A stretch of 64,000 nucleotides of DNA from Erythroxylum novogranatense (Eukaryota; Streptophyta; Magnoliopsida; Malpighiales; Erythroxylaceae), in assembly GCA_029891385.1 (NCBI GenBank), contig CM057224.1, positions 6,634,001 through 6,698,000 on the forward strand, given 5' to 3'. The notes under the pieces are model-generated. The model did not search any database, had not been told where the DNA came from, and was given only the letters and a program-made list of their open reading frames with translations. Below, piece by piece: positions 30,786 to 42,341 of the stretch (the first letter of the stretch is position 1; the number at the start of each line of letters is the position of its first letter). A program made the translations under genes and the position numbers.

Positions 30786-32760
30786 TTCATTTTAATTTAG
30801 CGTAATTAATGTATTTATTTTAAGATAAATTTTATTTTAATTATAATTTTCATTTTAATTAATAAATTAAATATAAATATAATATAATTGGAGGATGAGC
30901 TAATAACTGTTTAACAATATAATACATGGGTGAGTTATAATTTCAATCAAGTTAAAATAATTATGATAAGATTTCTAAACATAAAGTTACTGAAAAATGT
31001 ATAAAAGATTTTTATTTTGTGTCTTAAAACTAGAATGTAATAGTCTCACCATAACCATAAATGGTTAGGTTAAGGAAACTCTTGTTAAGTTGAAAATAAT
31101 TTTGTCAATCGAAAAGAATTAGATAAACATGATTGAGGTATTTGTTAAAATCTCTATACTAAGAAAAGAGACTAGTTGACATCACAGACAAAATAAAAGA
31201 CGTTTAAAATAAAAGGAGCTCACCAAAATTAATGGAGACAAGATAAAATAAATATTATCATAAATATGCGGGTGAGTTAGAATTTCAATAAAGATGAAAA
31301 TACTTATCATAAAATTTTAATGTTGGATCACAAAATATTAATGAAAAATATATGAGAAGATTTTAATTTGTCTTAAGACTAGAATGTAATAGTCTCGCCG
31401 TAAGGATAAATATGGTTAGGTTAAGAAAACTCTTGTTAGATTGAAGAATATATTAGTCAGCCAAGAAGAATTAGAAAAACAAATAGTTGATGTCTTTGTT
31501 AATTAAAGACTTTGAAAACTCTCTCTATACTAAGAAAGGCCATATTATGAAACTAAACAGTTGACAATGGAGGCAAATTAAAAGAAATTTACAATAAAAG
31601 GAAACTCGCCAAAAATATTATCGACAAAATAATCGTTGGTATAACAATAGAAAGTAAGGACATTTTCCTTGAATATTTTGATTTAAAAAAGACAAAGGAA
31701 ATGTTGAAAGCGAAGAAGAATCAGACTTGCATGCATCTTTTTCTTTTGAAAAAATTAATTAATTTTCATTAATACTGAACCGAGAGTTAGGTACGTACAG
31801 TGAGCCATATTGATCTTCATGTCAGTCCTTTACACAGTACCTGAAGAGCTATCCCACTAACACTTCGGGTAATCTTCTTCGGAGAAAATACCATTACCAT
31901 CTAGTTTGGCCAAGGATCTAATGGAGAGCAAGCTGCATGCGTGGCTAATTGGAGCGCGCCAGCTTATATCTTTCGACGGTCGAATAAAAGCAAGTGATAA
32001 AAGTAAGCACATGAAAGAGGGGGTTAAATTGTTAGTAAAAAAAATTCAAGGTACTTTCAAATTGATAAGATCTTGTTGATGTTGAAAAAGAAAGGAGCCT
32101 TTAATGCTCAAAATAGAAAGAACCAATTAATCGAAAGGGGCCCGTTAAAGCTGAAAATGATAGGAGTCTGTTTACTTGAAAGGATGATGTTAGCGTTTAA
32201 AAAGATAGGAGTTTGTTAATCGATAGGAGCCTACTAACTTTTGAAAGAAACTTCTTGCAATATAAAAACAGAAAGAACCTGTTGTAAAACTGAAGTAGTT
32301 TCTTGAAAATATAAACTTATAATGCGAAAATTTTAAAAAAAAAAGGAAGAGATAGAAAATGACATAATAGATTTATATTGAGTCGGCTCATAACAAAGTC
32401 TACATCTAGTTCCTAAGTATCCAACTTGAATTTTTCACTATAAAAGTCAAGTAGTAATTTGATGAGCCTCTCTAAGCTCAAAAGTGTATATTTTTCAAGC
32501 AACCTTCCACAGTATTAGTATTTTGTTAGCCTATGCAAGCTCTTAATAAGAAATGTATAAAGGATTTAACAATCTCTCTTAATAGAGTGATATCACTTTC
32601 TAAGGCACAAAGAAATATGTCTTTTGCAAATGTAGTAGCTCTTCCTTCAGTAAACAATTTCTTCAATTAGCCATTGCTTAATCTTTGATATTATCTCTAC
32701 TGAAATCTTCAGACATTCTATCAAGACTTTCGAAGCTAATCATTCGAATCAGTAAGATCT
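30786..32760. repeat. AT-rich non-coding DNA with a diverged 342-bp duplication
   Basis: GGTGAGTTA at 30929 recurs at 31271. The following about 340 bp align through landmarks such as ACTAGAATGTAATAGTCTC and GGTTAGGTTAAG, so there are two diverged tandem copies to about 31625. From about 31980, short motifs such as GATAGGAG recur. I see no coding region here. Confidence 0.6.
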
Positions 32761-32971
32761 TTTTAGATGTCATAAAATCATTTTCAAAAAGGTAAGTTTA
32801 TAAAGAAGATTCTTGCAAGAAGAAAGCAATTATTCTATGATTTTAGTTCCTTTTAAGAATTATATCGTTGTTTATACAAGGAAATAAATCCAATTTGAAT
32901 TTTGAATTAATATATAGTTATCATCAAAATCGTTAAAGATAAACTACAAAATAAGCAAAAATTTTGGTCAA
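32761..32971 (+). repeat. Interspersed repeat, copy A
   Basis: Matches 60421-60615 in the same orientation. Shared blocks include AAGGTAAGTT, TTCTTGCAAGAA/TTCCTGCAAGAA, AATTTGAATTTT and AGTTATCATCAAAATC. Class unknown. Confidence 0.65.
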
Positions 32972-33178
32972 CAAAATCCCATACAGTAAGCCGCCAATGG
33001 CATTTTTGTGACTTCCCTTGTCCACCATAAACTTCAGAATCATTGCTGGGAGGTTCATCCTATTACGCTTCAAAAGATTGTAGATCACATACGTATCCAG
33101 AAGGTTGCATCTTTCTATTGAGCTACGTTTTGGAAAAATTGAAGTAGCCGAAATGGATCTAAGACTTTGGGCATTAGG
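32972..33178 (-). pseudogene. Fragment of plant transposon-associated protein domain
   Basis: The minus strand encodes an open stretch with 'SIERCNLLDTYVIYNLLKR', 'MNLPAMILKFMVD' and a glycine-rich 'IGGLLYGIL' end. This resembles the plant-specific 'putative plant transposon protein' domain often seen in retroelement ORFs. It is about 69 codons with no start and is flanked by repeats, so it is a relic. Confidence 0.5.
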
Positions 33179-33516
33179 TCCAAGTGTCTTTACCAGGGTC
33201 TCCTTTTATGGACATTCTCAGTATGCATACATATAAAGTCCACATTCTCTCCTAGATTAAGATCAACAATGCTTCACTTGTGATAGGGACACATCAATCC
33301 TACCAATTGGAATTACATCTAGAACGTTCCCTAAGATTTCTTCTGCAATCAAGATCTCTCACTCTCATACCTACGAGATGATTTTCAGCTTCCCATCAAT
33401 TTCTTATCAAAAACAGAGGAAAGTCTGTCGAAATTTTTATAAATTCTATTTCACTTTTAACGTTTTATTCTTATGTAGGAAAATTCTATGGGTATGAGGC
33501 CAACGCCCTGTTAGTC

Positions 33517-33521
33517 CTTTT
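33517..33521. repeat. Target-site duplication CTTTT, left copy
   Basis: Repeated at 36333-36337 on the other side of the solo LTR. Confidence 0.85.
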
Positions 33522-36332
33522 TGTTGGCCCCCTAAAATTTTTCTTGAGGATCAAGTATGATTTGAATAAATTATGAGGTCTTTAAGGAATTATTTTATGG
33601 ATTTAATTATTATGTTAATGTTGGTAATATTTTATGACATAAGTAAATTGATGGAATTGAATTATTAAAGTAGTAAGATGTTATAAGGGCAAATTGGGCA
33701 TGACACTTAAGGGTATAAGACATAAGGCATTAAGCAAGGGGCAAATTGGACATTGCACACTTATTAAGGGTATAAAAAAAAGAAGAAGAAGTTGTCTTGC
33801 TTTAAAATGAAGAAGAAAACTTGAGTGGAAGAGAGAAAAGGGAGAAAAGAAGAAGAAAAGAGAGCAAGCTAGGGTTTTTAGGATATCATGAAGATTTTGA
33901 AGACATTGAAGGTTCAACAAGTAAGTTATGCTTTAAATTTCATGGGTATGGTTAGATGAAACTCAAATGAAGTTGATTATGTGTGGGAATTTGTTGATGA
34001 ATAATAGAGACAAATGTTTTAATCTTTTAGGGTTAATGATCAATAATAGATTATGATGTATTTGTGAATGATAATAGGTCGAAATGGAGTTGAAAATAAA
34101 GTAGGAGAGATGGTTTAGGTTTAAGATAGGTTATGTATGAAAGATGGGAGGTTAAAAGGTTAAAAATGGAGTAAAACAGGTTCTCAGAGTGTGTTTCTGG
34201 ACAAGTTCGCCGCGACGAACATGTAACGCGGCGAACTTTTCAACACAGAACATGCTTGGGTATTTTGAGGATAACTTTTTCTGTAGTGATCCAAATAGAG
34301 TGATTTTTGATTTGGCATAAATTAAAGACATAGGGCTACAAGTTGTAAGAAGAAATTAAGTTTAAATTCAGTCTCTAAGGATCTAAATGTTTTGGTGGAA
34401 TTTTAGTATAGAATACTATTTTAGTATAAGAATAGTCCAAAATTTTTGAGGTATAACTTTTAGATTACTGAACCAAATTAAATAATTTTGGATTCATTAG
34501 AAACTTAAGACAATGGGGGACATTTTTCTAGAAGGAGATATAATCAAATTTCTTCATTTACATAATCATAAATTGGAATTCCAATTGAATGGAATTTTTG
34601 GCTATTGTTAAAGGAAATCAAGGAAGGCAAGAGGAGCAAAGTATAAGGCACCTTTGAGCAAGTTTACAAGCAAGGAAGTTAAGGTGGGTACATATTTATA
34701 ATAGGGTAAATAAGTCACTCATTGTTTTCTTTGAATCAAGGAAGCTTAATGGTTTTAATGGCATCCTAGATGTTGCATTTATTTGCTTCTTGATTGTATT
34801 GTGAAATTGTTATATGTTTACATGAATTGTGTTGATGATTGATGAAAAGACTTTGAAAAGGATTTCTCTTTGAAAAGATACATGTTTATAAAATCATGTT
34901 TTCAAAAATGGTTTCCAAAATATATCAAGTATATGAAAAGCAAGTTTTCAAGAAAAAGTGTCATTTTGGGCAACAAGTTTACAAGTTATGAAATATGTGT
35001 TATGTGGGTTTGTGGTAGTCCCTCAAGAATGACACGTGCACGTTGACCAAGTTAAGGTTTCTCCCACCTGCCCGCTAATAGAACGGAACTCCTCATGGAC
35101 TCCCTCAAATTTACGACTATACAGGACCATTATATGAAACTGTGTAGTGCGTCATGTTTATGGATCTACCCAAACCATCGGATGTGCTTATGTGTTTATG
35201 ATCTATTGATAAGTTTGATGCATACATGATTTATAATTGCTCATGAATTTTTTGATAAATTGAGAATTTTGAGAAATAAATGTTTGGTGATTTTCATGCC
35301 AAAATTACTATGGTTTCTAAAATACAAAATGGAAATAAGTTTTAAAAATAGTTTTTGTTTATTTCTATATTATAAATTTGTTACCCACAAGCTTTAAGCT
35401 CACCCCTATTCTCCTCCCCATGTCCAGGTGATGAATAAAAGATGGAGCAAAAGAGAGTTAAGACCCAACTCTGATTATGCATATTTTTTTATTTTAAGCT
35501 AGATTTTGTAACCATGAGACTTTAGTTACATTTCAAATATTATTGGTTCAAGTATCTTATGTATTTCGGGATGTTGAGACATTATTGTATTATGGTTTGA
35601 AATGTCACTTCATTTTTGTAAAGAACTCTTATCTTTTGATGTAAATGAATTATGAATCTTGTATGGATGATGTTAAGTAGAAATATGAATTTGTGCAAGG
35701 ATAAGGTTGAGATGATGAATTTTGATCACGAATTATTGATACATAAGTGAAATGTTATGGAAAAAAGATAGGAATTATGAATAATGAGAATTAGTCATAA
35801 GAAATGAATTAAATGAAAAGAGATTAGAGAGTAAGATGAGATAAGATTGAATTTTTATGAGATGATGATGCATTAGAGGGAGTGAATTCGGGACAACGTA
35901 AATTGAAAGTAAGTAAAGTGTGATGTAGAAGCCACTGGAATTTTAGGTTAAGGTGTTTTGATTCCAGGGGGTTTCGCATTATAGGTTCGTCACGGTGAAA
36001 GTTAACTTTCTCGCTGCGACGTGTTTATACCAAGAGAAGCGAGAGGGAAAATTTTGGACCTTCGCTACAGTGAAGTCAAAAGTTTGCAACAGTGAACTTT
36101 TCCCGAAAGGTTTACACAGAAGTGCTTGTTCGTTTGTCGTTACGAACTTCTGGACCTAGCACTCGATATTTATGGTTTCATGACTTAAGAGTTAGACTCC
36201 AAAAATAAGGCCCACATTTTATGGTATCGAAGCATGAAGATGAATCGATAATAGTTCAAGTGTTTTCAATTAGAAACAGCTCAAGTCTTATGATATTCCA
36301 CAAGAGTTGGACTTCGAAAACGGGATCCAACA
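33522..36332 (+). mobile_element. Solo LTR, 2.8 kb
   Basis: TGTTGGCCCCC...GGGATCCAACA, flanked by CTTTT duplications. Start and end resemble the nested element's LTR (TGTTACCCCC...), so it is a related family. It carries TATAAAA (33771-33777), a GTAAGT donor-like site (33921), a short hairpin and CTCACCC before GTCCAG/G with its AG ending at 35427. GC-rich CGCGACGAAC/CGCGGCGAAC motifs lie at about 34205-34245, with weaker ones at 35985-36150. Confidence 0.88.
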
Positions 36333-36337
36333 CTTTT
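36333..36337. repeat. Target-site duplication CTTTT, right copy
   Basis: Identical to 33517-33521, abutting the LTR end CCAACA. Confidence 0.85.
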
Positions 36338-36477
36338 TGCATACTCACACTAAGAAGCATGACGGTGTGACATTCGTCAACACCCAATGTAGAGAACTTA
36401 ATATATGTGAAATATTAATTCTTAATAATTACCACTTACTAATATAAACATTGCCTCCTTAAATACAAGAAAGCATT

Positions 36478-36774
36478 CAGCGACAGTCTCATCACGAACA
36501 AGCTGTTGATGAGAGTCAGACATATCTTGATGTAGTGGGTGCTAGGGATCGTCGTGGAAGAATCTTTGGGTTTTCATTTGCAAATAGATGTTATTCGCAA
36601 TCCTCCACGTCCAGTACAATAACATCTTGTAGACGGTAGACAACCAATGAAGTAAATGAGCTTCGAGCCACAGTGTAAACATTGATGGAATATATAGATC
36701 AGCTCCATAATAAGGTGGATGAGTTGAAAGGGAGGGGTAGTTCCTTAGAGCATCCGCGGTCACATAGAAAATAG
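36478..36774 (+). pseudogene. CACTA (En/Spm) transposase-related C-terminal fragment
   Basis: The frame reads 'EQAVDESQTYLDVVGARDRRGRIFGFS', which resembles the GR-(V/I)-(Y/F)-G block at the end of plant CACTA-associated transposase proteins. After in-frame stops at 36637 and about 36678, a coiled-coil tail follows (YIDQLHNKVDELKGR) to TAG at 36772-36774. No start and no catalytic part are present. Confidence 0.6.
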
Positions 36775-36989
36775 TGTACTTATAGTTATTTCATTTGAAT
36801 TACAAATACTTATTATGTAAAATTTAATGTTTTAATTATCAATTAAGATTATTTGAACTTTATATCATCAATCAAATTTCTGTTTAAACAAATTAAATAT
36901 ATAAACAAATCAAAATATTATGCATAGATAATTCATAACTATTGAAATTATGCATTAACCATAAGATCATGAATAAAATTTAATGTCAG

Positions 36990-37479
36990 GATTTTTTAAT
37001 TTTTTTTTAAAATATTTAACGAAATAAAATAAAGTATGTCGGTAAAATCTATTATATTTACCAACAGAACACCACAAACTATCGGTCAAATGTATGATAT
37101 TTACCAATAAAACAAAGAATCATTGTTGGTAATATTAATAGTCATCGCCAACTTTACCGTCAAGATTTTCTGAACCATCGGTATACTCACCGACGGGTAA
37201 TCACAATTGTTTGTAATGTTACCAAAGGAATAACAATACCGTTTACAAATATTCTGACAGAAAGAATGATGTCGTAGGTAAATTTACTGACAGTCACAAC
37301 CAACTGTCGGAATATTCACTGACGGTTACATAAAATGCCCATTGGTAAATTTACCTACGGTCGTTTTTATGATATCTTTTGCCATCGGTTGGTTCCATCG
37401 CCAGTTTATATTACCCGATGGAATCTAAAGATTTTATGTCAGAAATATCCATCACTAAATGACATTTTTTGTTGTAGTG
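36990..37479. mobile_element. CACTA element subterminal repeats and right terminus
   Basis: Repeated TTACC(A/G)ACGG-like motifs in both directions fill about 37030-37440. The stretch ends TTTTTTGTTGTAGTG, the reverse complement of a CACTA end (CACTACAACAAAAAA). Together with the transposase scrap just upstream, this marks the 3' end of a mostly deleted CACTA transposon. No matching left terminus was found. Confidence 0.65.
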
Positions 37480-37564
37480 ACGTAAAAGAGTGAACACTAT
37501 AGTTTAGCGAGTGTAGAATACTAGATTGATTAATAAAGAGTGGTATGTGGGCCAAGTATCATAT

Positions 37565-37870
37565 TATATGGAGAGTAGAGACTCAATACAACAAAATGGT
37601 CCTTTGGCTATTTTTTTTGGCGACAATTTTAAAATCTTAGCTAAATGTGAGCTTTCGATGATGATTTTTAGAATCATCACCAAATGATCATCCTCTGGCG
37701 ATCATTTTCAGAATCATTGCCAAATTGTAAGGTTTTGACTATGATTCCGAATGATCTTCTTAAGAGGCTTATCCTTTGAAGACAGTTTTGTAATATCGTC
37801 GCTAAAGGGTATTTGGTGTGTGACTTTTGGCAACGATTTGAATGCTTAATAATAAAATAACTATCATATT
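37565..37870. repeat. Subterminal-like repeats, left array
   Basis: A CACTA-like start (CAATACAACAAAATGG) is followed by several AATCATCACCAAA/ATATCGTCGCTAAA motifs. Similar motifs occur at 41867-42100. They may belong to one larger non-autonomous element, but terminal inverted repeats are not clear. Confidence 0.35.
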
Positions 37871-40411
37871 TATAATTATAAATTCACTAACTTTGACTTG
37901 ATCGGTGGCCAGGTGAACATCATAATGAGAAAAATAAAATTTAATATTATTGAAAATGGTTCTAAGTGTAAAAATAAATTTAATTAAAAATCATTTAAAT
38001 AATTTATGAAACTATAAACTTAAAATTAATTAATATTACATAGATTTATAATATTTATTTTCTCTTTTAAATTATATAATTTGACAATTTTTGTGGTGTC
38101 ATAAAATTTTCAAATAGTTTTAACATGAACTTTGTAATATAATGATATATGATTTTCAAAGAAAAGTAATAAATAATGATATATAGTAAGTAATTTAATA
38201 TAATGATATGTGGTAAGTAATACAAGAATTTACTTAGAACTTTAACAATTCTTGATGACAAAATAATAAATAATGTTTCACCCTTATTCCATTGAAAAGA
38301 AAACAAAATAATTAATTTTTTTAGATTCCAAGTGACATGAGACTTGGTAAATATGATAAAGGAGTTCAATGTGTTTGGATTCCTAAGAAGGCTCTTTACA
38401 TGTTTGAAGGCGTCAATTGAAATAGAAAAAAGATCTTCCCCTAGGAGTTAGTTTATTGAAACCCTCTTCTATCTACTTTTTGGCTTTAACTAAATTTGTA
38501 GAAGATACATTAAACGATTCCCCATATGTAGTATGGATCACTGAATTAAATAAACCACATGTGCCATGCATTTCACCTAAGGAACAAACAGTATAGAACA
38601 ATCATGTTAATTTCTTCACAACCCTTTGAAAAACTAAATAAAAAAACTTAGAAAGCTAAATCAAACAATACAAGGAACAATATGATCACATGCATACCCA
38701 ATTGAATGAATCCATCATCATCCTAATGAATAGAAATAGTTCTTATAATTGACCACTATTTGAAAACAACCTATTTCCCTAATCTTGCATGGACCATCAG
38801 GACATCACCACTGCCTCCATTTTCATGTACTTTCTTGTGAAGATTCTAGGAAGCTTTACACAACATATAGTATATACAATCACACATTCATCTGATAGCT
38901 TCCTAATATAAAATGAGATACTATAAACCTTAAAGAAGAAGATCAGCCATTAAAGGCAAACGGTGATTAGACTTTGATGAGCAAATTTGTTATACATCAA
39001 TTTGTTCTTTAGGAAAGATAATTCTGCCATATACCTCTCGGAACTAATTTTTGCCATCATAAACTATCTGCCACATCGACATTTCATGATTAATTTATGT
39101 TAATAGTTTTATTATGCAAAGTAAAAAAAACTAATCATCATATAATCAATATAGAAGCAGAGTGTACAATTTAATAAGGAAACAAAAAATTATATGTACT
39201 TATATGCAATTAACAAAATATTTACAAAAGAAGTAAAGATCATTGGAACTTAATTTGTTAACCAACCAAAAATTTCCTAGATAAGCACATTCTATGTTTG
39301 CCATTCACCCTTAAAGATAAGACCCTATGATCTCTAACTATTAGCTAGAAATTTGGATTAAGCAAGAAGACACTGAGATAGCACAAAAAATCATGTAACT
39401 TCATACCTCATGGTTAGCTTTCATATAGGATGGGAGTGATCTATGACTCTTGCAAGAGAAAGCTAATGGCCATTCTATTGCAAAACAATGACCAAAGGTA
39501 AAAAGAAGAAGAAAAGGTGAGAAGTAAGACAAAGGAACCGATACCAGGTAACTAGACTAGCTCAGAGAAGAAGATTGCCTTCGATGGTTCAGCCCTAATT
39601 AGGAAGCATTTGGAGTCTCTTTCAGTTGGGGAGGATTTATTTACCTTATTTATAAAATATCATCCTAGATAGATAACCTTGTTAGCCGCTTATAATAATG
39701 TTAATGTTTTTTTTTGCTTTGTTAGTAGTTTTTGGTTATATTGTTGTTTTGTTGCTTGTAGAAGTAGGCCTTCTTTTGGGCCCCTGATTGTTTGTATGCT
39801 TTATCCAAACAACTTATGTCTTATGTTTTGGTAATTAGGTTTTGAAGCAATGTATAATTCATTGCCAAACCTTATTCCTATATATTATACTCTATATATT
39901 ATATAAATTATCTATAATTTGTAAAATCTATAAAACATTATAGAATTTATATGTAATAAATAGAGAGCTATGATTAAATAGAATAATAAGATAACTAAGA
40001 TATGAGAAAATTTATCTATTATCTATAAATTCATAAATCATTATACTATTATTTATACATTAATATATGATTTTATTAATTACCATATATAATTATATTT
40101 ATTGCAATATAATTAAAATTGCAATATAGTAAAAAAATATATTAATATTAAATATTAATATCATATTCTTAAAAATCAAATTTAATATTATTGACAATGA
40201 TTGTAAGTTTAAAATGAATTTGGCTTACAAAATGTCATTTAAAAATTTTATAAAACTAAAACACAAAATTAATTAAAATTACATGATTTATACTTTTTAT
40301 TTATATATAAATTCTATACTATTTTATAGAATTTTTATATTACACAAAATTTGTTATATATATATATATATATGATAAGATTTGTCGTCGATAAATAGGA
40401 TCATCATCAAA
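37871..40411. other. AT-rich intergenic DNA, nothing recognised
   Basis: I read both strands and see no conserved domain, no long ORF and no clear transposon ends. It has a (TA)n tract near 40357-40374 and generally low complexity. Confidence 0.5.
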
Positions 40412-40416
40412 CCTTC
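40412..40416. repeat. Target-site duplication CCTTC, left copy
   Basis: Repeated at 41862-41866. Confidence 0.85.
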
Positions 40417-41861
40417 TGATCGTCGGCTTATCGTTCAATATTAAAATTGATCATCGTAAACCGGTCAAATAAAATTTATACCAAGGATTGCAATACAGAT
40501 GCAACCTCGGTCGACTCTCAAGGAACCGGTGTATTAACCGATCCTAGACTAGCCTAATGTTTAAATGATGCATGCAATTAAAGCAATAAAAGGGGTTTTG
40601 ATTTGATTAACTAAAATTAAACTAAGCCAAAGTAAGAATAAATGTTTTGAGATTTTGAAAAGATAAGGCAATTGAAATTAAAAGGACTAAAAACAATTAA
40701 TAAAACTCTCCGAAAATGTAGCTCGGGTCATCATCGTTCAAAGTAATATCGGGTTTGAAATCCACTAAGTTTCGAAAGCTAAACCTTAACAACTCGTTAA
40801 GTCCAAGAATTAATTAATCAACTCGAGTAATTAAAACTTGTTAAGAACCTTAGTGTATGTATAGAATGATTAATGCAATAAATCGATCAAACAATAACAC
40901 AACTAACTCAATCAAACACAACTAGGCAGATTAAATTAATTAATGCAATCATCCAACTGATATACATGAACTCCATATATTTAAGCACAACATTCAACAA
41001 TAATCAATCCATAACATATATCAAAGTTTAACACTCTACTAAACTATAGCAAGGTTCATTCGGCCATACAATGCAATAATACCAACTCGGATTGTTACAA
41101 AAACATGGCAGAAATCCTAAACTATGAACGATTACCCCTTGAAGCTCATGGAACTCGCACCATTGCTACATTTCCGGAGAATGGAACCTTAGCCGACCAT
41201 GGTACGGATGAAATCTTCATTGTTGAAGGATCACCTCGGTTCATGTTTCCAACGACGAATGTAACGCAGATGAGAAAGCGATGGAAGAGATGAATGAGAC
41301 TTCGTCGTCCATCAAGCGGCGAATCTGCAAAACAAATGAAAACGAAAACTATTAGAAGCGAAGGAAGGAAAGAAAGAAGAAAACTCATGCGGTCGTCCCC
41401 TTTTGCCCTAAATGGCAAAGTTTTATAGGATACGTATGGGCGGGTCGAACAAAGGAACTTTTTCCAAATATAGGCCGGATTATCCGACTTTCATCGCGGC
41501 TAATGGCTTTGTTCGCCGCAATAACGTTGAATGGTCACTCCGCGTGGCGAAATAATTAATACCATTAATTCGCCTCGGCGAATGGAGAGTTTAGTTCGCC
41601 CAAATAATCTCATGGCGTGTTGACTTGTTGAATGTTGACTCCTTTGGTCCTACAAAATACAACCTATTTGCAGTATCAATTGTCCCAATAAAAATTATGC
41701 AGAATTAATAACAAATGACAACAAACTACTGACAATATGCAAATTATAAAAGATCGATATGAGGAACCAATTTAAGCACAAGAACCATGAATTAGGAGCC
41801 AACAAGTGCATAATTACTTAAGAAAACAGGGCCAATTTATAGTATAAATTTGGTCCAATCA
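40417..41861 (-). mobile_element. Solo LTR, minus orientation, probable Athila-type
   Basis: The minus strand reads TGATTGGACC...CGACGATCA, 1445 bp, flanked by CCTTC duplications. It is an inverted copy of 2126-3561. TATAAAA is kept at 41421-41427. The GC-rich segment (about 41465-41610) has TTCGCCTCGGCGAA and TTCGCCGC motifs. The short ORFs here are incidental. Confidence 0.9.
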
Positions 41862-41866
41862 CCTTC
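41862..41866. repeat. Target-site duplication CCTTC, right copy
   Basis: Identical to 40412-40416, immediately after the LTR end. Confidence 0.85.
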
Positions 41867-42341
41867 ATTTAGCAATGCTTCAGTGAAAATGTCACCCAAA
41901 GATTATCCCTTTGGTAATGGTTTTTATAAATCATCACAAATGGTTAACCTATTTGACGTCATTTTTTTTAAATCGTCACTAAATTGTCTGCATTTTTCAA
42001 TGGTTTCAAAATCGTCACCAGTGGTTTAGATTTGGCAATGTTTTTTCTGAAATCATCGATTGTTGGCTTTAGTTGTCAAATATAACACGAAAATGATGTC
42101 ATTTGTTCCACAACAAACAACGTCATTTTATTGTTATTTTAAACACAAAAATGAAGCTCGTCTTCCTCTTCATTTTTCATCATCATTTTTTAAGAAAATT
42201 TTGCATTGAAGAGTCCCAAACCTCGTCCAACTTCATTGTTTCTCATCCGTCATCTTCGGTTGTCCGTCTATCATTAAGATGTAAGAGTTTTTACAAAAAT
42301 CAATGTCAGAGTAGAATGAGGTCAATGTAGAAAACATTTGC
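41867..42341. repeat. Subterminal-like repeats, right array, and short flank
   Basis: Motifs AATCATCAC, AATCGTCACTAAA and AATCGTCACCA recur between about 41915 and 42060 in the same sense as in 37565-37870. A CAACAAACAACG segment lies at about 42111. No coding region is seen. Confidence 0.35.

Noticed and set aside
41105..41293. 62-codon plus-strand frame
   Set aside because: Lies in the minus-oriented solo LTR; the copy at 2126-3561 does not keep the frame.
37565..42130. One large non-autonomous CACTA element with the solo LTR nested inside
   Set aside because: The two subterminal-like arrays are in the same rather than opposite orientation and I could not find convincing matched termini or a 3-bp duplication.
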